DNA of 64,000 nt from positions 62,001 to 126,000 of the forward strand of contig JAHDWA010000013.1 of NCBI GenBank assembly GCA_023382535.1. The letters are read 5' to 3'. This DNA comes from Anaerolineae bacterium. Lineage in GTDB: Bacteria > Chloroflexota > Anaerolineae > 4572-78 > J111. The notes beneath the pieces are model-generated. The model made no database searches. It had not been told where the DNA came from and worked only from the letters and a program-made list of their open reading frames with translations. A program made the translations under genes and the position numbers. Positions 61,916-64,000 of this stretch are shown piece by piece (positions within the stretch are counted from its first letter, which is position 1; the number at the start of each line of letters is the position of its first letter).

Positions 61916-62935
61916 TCACCCATCAATTTCGCTTAATTTCACCGGCCGATTTTCCCGGTAAGATTTCCAGGCGGCCAGGCCGATCACGACCGGAATCCGG
62001 CCATCAAGGCCGGTAACAGGAGGTGGCGTATGTCGCTGGATAGCCTCAATGAAGGCTTTCATTTCGGCCACGTAGGCGTCCATGTAACGTTCCAGGAAGA
62101 AGTAGAGCGGCAGAGCCGCGTGGACTCCCTCGGCATTGCTCAAAACGGCCTGGTGCGGCGTATTATTGGCGACAACCACCACCCCTTCTGAGCCGAAAAC
62201 CTCGACCCGCTGGTCGTAGCCGTAAACAGCCCGCCGGCTATTATCAATAGCGCCAATCGCCCCGTTGGCAAAGCGTAACGTAATCAGCGCAGTATCAACA
62301 TCACCTGCCGCGCCAATAGCCGGATCAACCAGGATCGCCCCGGCGGCGTAAACTTCCTCGACCTCGCTGCCCATCAAGTAGCGGGCCATATCAAAATCGT
62401 GGATGGTCATATCGAGGAAAATGCCTCCCGAAACTTTAACATAGTCAAGCGGCGGCGGGGCGGGGTCACGGCTGGTAATGCGCAAGATGTGGGGTGTCCC
62501 GATCTTGCCGGCAGCAACCTGATCACGCGCTTGTTTGAAATTAGGGTCAAAACGGCGGTTAAAGCCGATTTGCAGCTTAACTTGATGCCGTTCAACCATT
62601 GCCAGAGCCTCATCAATTTTGGCCAGGTCCAGGGCTATTGGCTTCTCGCAAAAGATATGCTTCCCGGCGGCCGCCGCCTCAGCGATGAATTGGGCGTGGG
62701 TATCGGTGCTGGAGCAGATAATCACCGCTTCGATGTCCTTATTTTCCAGGATAGCCCGGTGGTCTTTAAAGGCGTCCGGAATCTGAAAATCAGCCGCACA
62801 CTTTTCGGCAGCCTCCAGAAAAACGTCAGAAACGGCCAGAACCCGGGCTTGAGGAATACGGTAAGCAAGACTCTCGGCATGGACCCGGCCAATCCGGCCC
62901 GCGCCAATGATTCCAACATTGATTTTTGTTGTCAT
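61916..62935 (-). CDS. iolG: Inositol 2-dehydrogenase-like Gfo/Idh/MocA enzyme (copy 1)
   Basis: About 339 residues from the ATG at 62935 (GTGGAG upstream). Rossmann loop VGIIGAGRIGRVHAESLA (about 7-24), EKP in FCEKPIALDLAKID, and GGIFLDMTIHDFDMARY with its Asp/His pair match IolG, which oxidises myo-inositol to scyllo-inosose with NAD. It lies between the LacI regulator and the ABC importer and is the likelier myo-inositol enzyme of the two paralogues. Another isomer remains possible. Confidence 0.86.
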   Translation of the reverse strand: MTTKINVGIIGAGRIGRVHAESLAYRIPQARVLAVSDVFLEAAEKCAADFQIPDAFKDHRAILENKDIEAVIICSSTDTHAQFIAEAAAAGKHIFCEKPIALDLAKIDEALAMVERHQVKLQIGFNRRFDPNFKQARDQVAAGKIGTPHILRITSRDPAPPPLDYVKVSGGIFLDMTIHDFDMARYLMGSEVEEVYAAGAILVDPAIGAAGDVDTALITLRFANGAIGAIDNSRRAVYGYDQRVEVFGSEGVVVVANNTPHQAVLSNAEGVHAALPLYFFLERYMDAYVAEMKAFIEAIQRHTPPPVTGLDGRIPVVIGLAAWKSYRENRPVKLSEIDG

Positions 62936-62949
62936 CTGTGACTCCACGG

Positions 62950-62983
62950 TTAGATTTTGGATTTTGGATTTTAGACTGCCCGT
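62950..62983. repeat. TTTTGGA tandem repeat
   Basis: AGATTTTGGATTTTGGATTTTAGA, three degenerate 8-bp units, upstream of iolG. Confidence 0.65.
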
Positions 62984-63016
62984 CCAACGGGCGTGGAATT
63001 GTCAGTCAGCACTTGT

Positions 63017-64000
63017 TCATCTAAGCTTGATAGGGTATTCGCCCTTCGCTGACTCGCTGATTTGTTGACTCGTTGACTCACGCACCACAAGCTCACAGGA
63101 TAGTATCCGATCTTGCGCCTCCTGTCCATTGAGTAAATCAAGCGTCATCGTCATAGCCAGTTGACCAAGTTCCAAGCGAGGTTGATGAACGGTAGTTAGG
63201 GGAGGATTAGTATACAAGGCTGGCTCAATATCGTCAAAACCGACTACACTCATCATCGCCGGCACGCTAATACCCCGCTGGCGGCAGGCCAGCAGCAACC
63301 CAATCGCAATCAAATCATTGTAGCAAAAAGCAGCCGTTGCACCCGCAGCCCACAGCATCTCCAGCCCGGCCCGGCCCCGTTCCAGGTCACCGGTTGCTGC
63401 GGGTGATATCATTAACGGTGGATCAGGAGTGACACCAGCCTGCTTTAAGGCGGCAACGTATCCGGCCAGGCGCCGTCCATTTGACTTGGGGCGGTCGGCG
63501 GCGCCAATGTAACCAATGCGACGGTGGCCCAGGGCCAGGAGGTGAGCTACGGCTAACTGCGCTCCTTGTAAATCGTCTACCGTTACGGAGTGCAAAAACT
63601 CGCCTTCTTCTTGATTATTAATCAGGACAATCGGAACCCGGATCTGGTCCAACTGCGTGCTATACAAACTACCTACCCGTGAGGAGGTAACAATAATGGC
63701 ATCTACGCGGCGGCGCTGAAAAGTCTCCACCACTGCCATTTCGTGCTCAGGTTTGTTATGGGAGGTGGTCAAGAAAATGCTGTAACCCGCTGCCCGAGCA
63801 ATCTGTTCCGCGCCTTCAACCACCTTAACAATGAAAGGGTCGGCGATGGTGGTGACGACCATGCCGATGGTTTGGGTGCGGCGCGACAACAGACTTTGAG
63901 CAACAGCGCTGGGCACGTAACCCATTTGCCGCGCCAATTGCTGGACACGTTCAGTTGTTTCAGGACTGATAGCAGGATTGGAATTGAGGGCGCGAGAGAC
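63017..64000 (-). CDS. LacI-family transcriptional regulator (5' end outside window)
   Basis: The frame is open to base 64000, so part of the N-terminal helix-turn-helix is cut off. What is visible begins SRALNSNPAISPETTERV with the hinge sequence GYVPSAVAQSL, then the periplasmic-binding-like effector domain (RRTQTIGMVVTTIADPF onward, LGHRRIGYIGA, GFDDIEPALYTNPPLTTV). The last residues (ESTSQQISESAKGEY) come from a degenerate CGAGTCA repeat, so the natural C-terminus was probably altered. Best candidate regulator of the iol genes, presumably releasing DNA on binding an inositol-derived ligand. Confidence 0.9.
   Translation of the reverse strand, partial: VSRALNSNPAISPETTERVQQLARQMGYVPSAVAQSLLSRRTQTIGMVVTTIADPFIVKVVEGAEQIARAAGYSIFLTTSHNKPEHEMAVVETFQRRRVDAIIVTSSRVGSLYSTQLDQIRVPIVLINNQEEGEFLHSVTVDDLQGAQLAVAHLLALGHRRIGYIGAADRPKSNGRRLAGYVAALKQAGVTPDPPLMISPAATGDLERGRAGLEMLWAAGATAAFCYNDLIAIGLLLACRQRGISVPAMMSVVGFDDIEPALYTNPPLTTVHQPRLELGQLAMTMTLDLLNGQEAQDRILSCELVVRESTSQQISESAKGEYPIKLR
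63043..63085. repeat. GACTCGCTGA-type repeat at the end of the LacI gene
   Basis: Degenerate units CGCTGACTCGCTGATTTGTTGACTCGTTGACTCACG encode the C-terminal residues of the regulator. Confidence 0.75.

Overview
The window reads as one contiguous bacterial chromosome segment. The best guess is a Chloroflexota (Anaerolineae-like) genome. This rests on a complete-looking mraZ-to-ftsZ division/cell-wall cluster, a phosphatase/DUF3090/SCO1664-type trio otherwise best known from Actinobacteria, a DUF2085 membrane protein, GDP-rhamnose-type genes, NuoL/M/N-like membrane proteins, and a dense population of degenerate short-repeat hairpins between genes. The phylum call is inference; no rRNA, tRNA or CRISPR array was seen.

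Layout. 0-4.65 kb (+): tail of a glycogen debranching enzyme, an AI-2E family permease, and an operon of histidine phosphatase, DUF3090 zinc-ribbon protein and a PI3/4-kinase-like SCO1664 protein. 4.66-8.46 kb (-): three overlapping or closely spaced membrane genes related to NuoN/NuoK/NuoL-type subunits. 8.74-28.43 kb (-): the dcw cluster in nearly canonical order (mraZ, rsmH, ftsL, ftsI, murF, mraY, murD, ftsW, murG, two CvpA-like paralogues, murC, murB, ddl, ftsQ, ftsA, ftsZ). murE is absent. The cluster starts at a strong promoter covered by six MraZ-type GTGGG boxes plus a LexA-like palindrome, and ends at an intrinsic terminator after ftsZ. 28.77-38.1 kb (+): GDP-mannose dehydratase and reductase, DUF2085, UbiX, a D-lactate-dehydrogenase-like enzyme, an arginase remnant, CorA, and an 1121-residue glycoside hydrolase-CotH-CARDB protein. 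38.2-44.1 kb: an accessory or defence-type patch with a STAND ATPase with TPRs, an MFS carrier, a HEPN/MNT pair whose HEPN gene carries a nonsense codon, and an AT-rich AIPR (abortive infection) unit that appears frameshifted into two ORFs.

44.1-64 kb: sugar-acid and inositol metabolism. An ABC importer (binding protein, permease, ATPase), two Gfo/Idh/MocA dehydrogenases, an IolM-like zinc dehydrogenase, an IolN-like creatininase-family hydrolase and an IolO-like epimerase reconstruct the Thermotoga-type route myo-inositol to scyllo-inosose to 3-dehydro-scyllo-inosose to 5-keto-L-gluconate to D-tagaturonate. UxaE then gives D-fructuronate and the SDR enzyme D-mannonate. A LarA-family racemase homologue lies in the same run. 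Divergent to uxaE is a GHMP kinase strongly resembling plant galacturonokinase, 3 bp from a sugar nucleotidyltransferase; together they suggest salvage of free D-galacturonate to UDP-galacturonate. A LacI regulator (cut by the window end) and a CACGTG-centred operator at the iolM promoter suggest the control.

The most unusual feature is the repeat population. More than twenty intergenic spots carry 7-9 bp degenerate tandem repeats, often with an inverted partner. Several unrelated sequence families recur, and members have entered or capped coding genes (murB, murG, murF, murC, the LacI gene).
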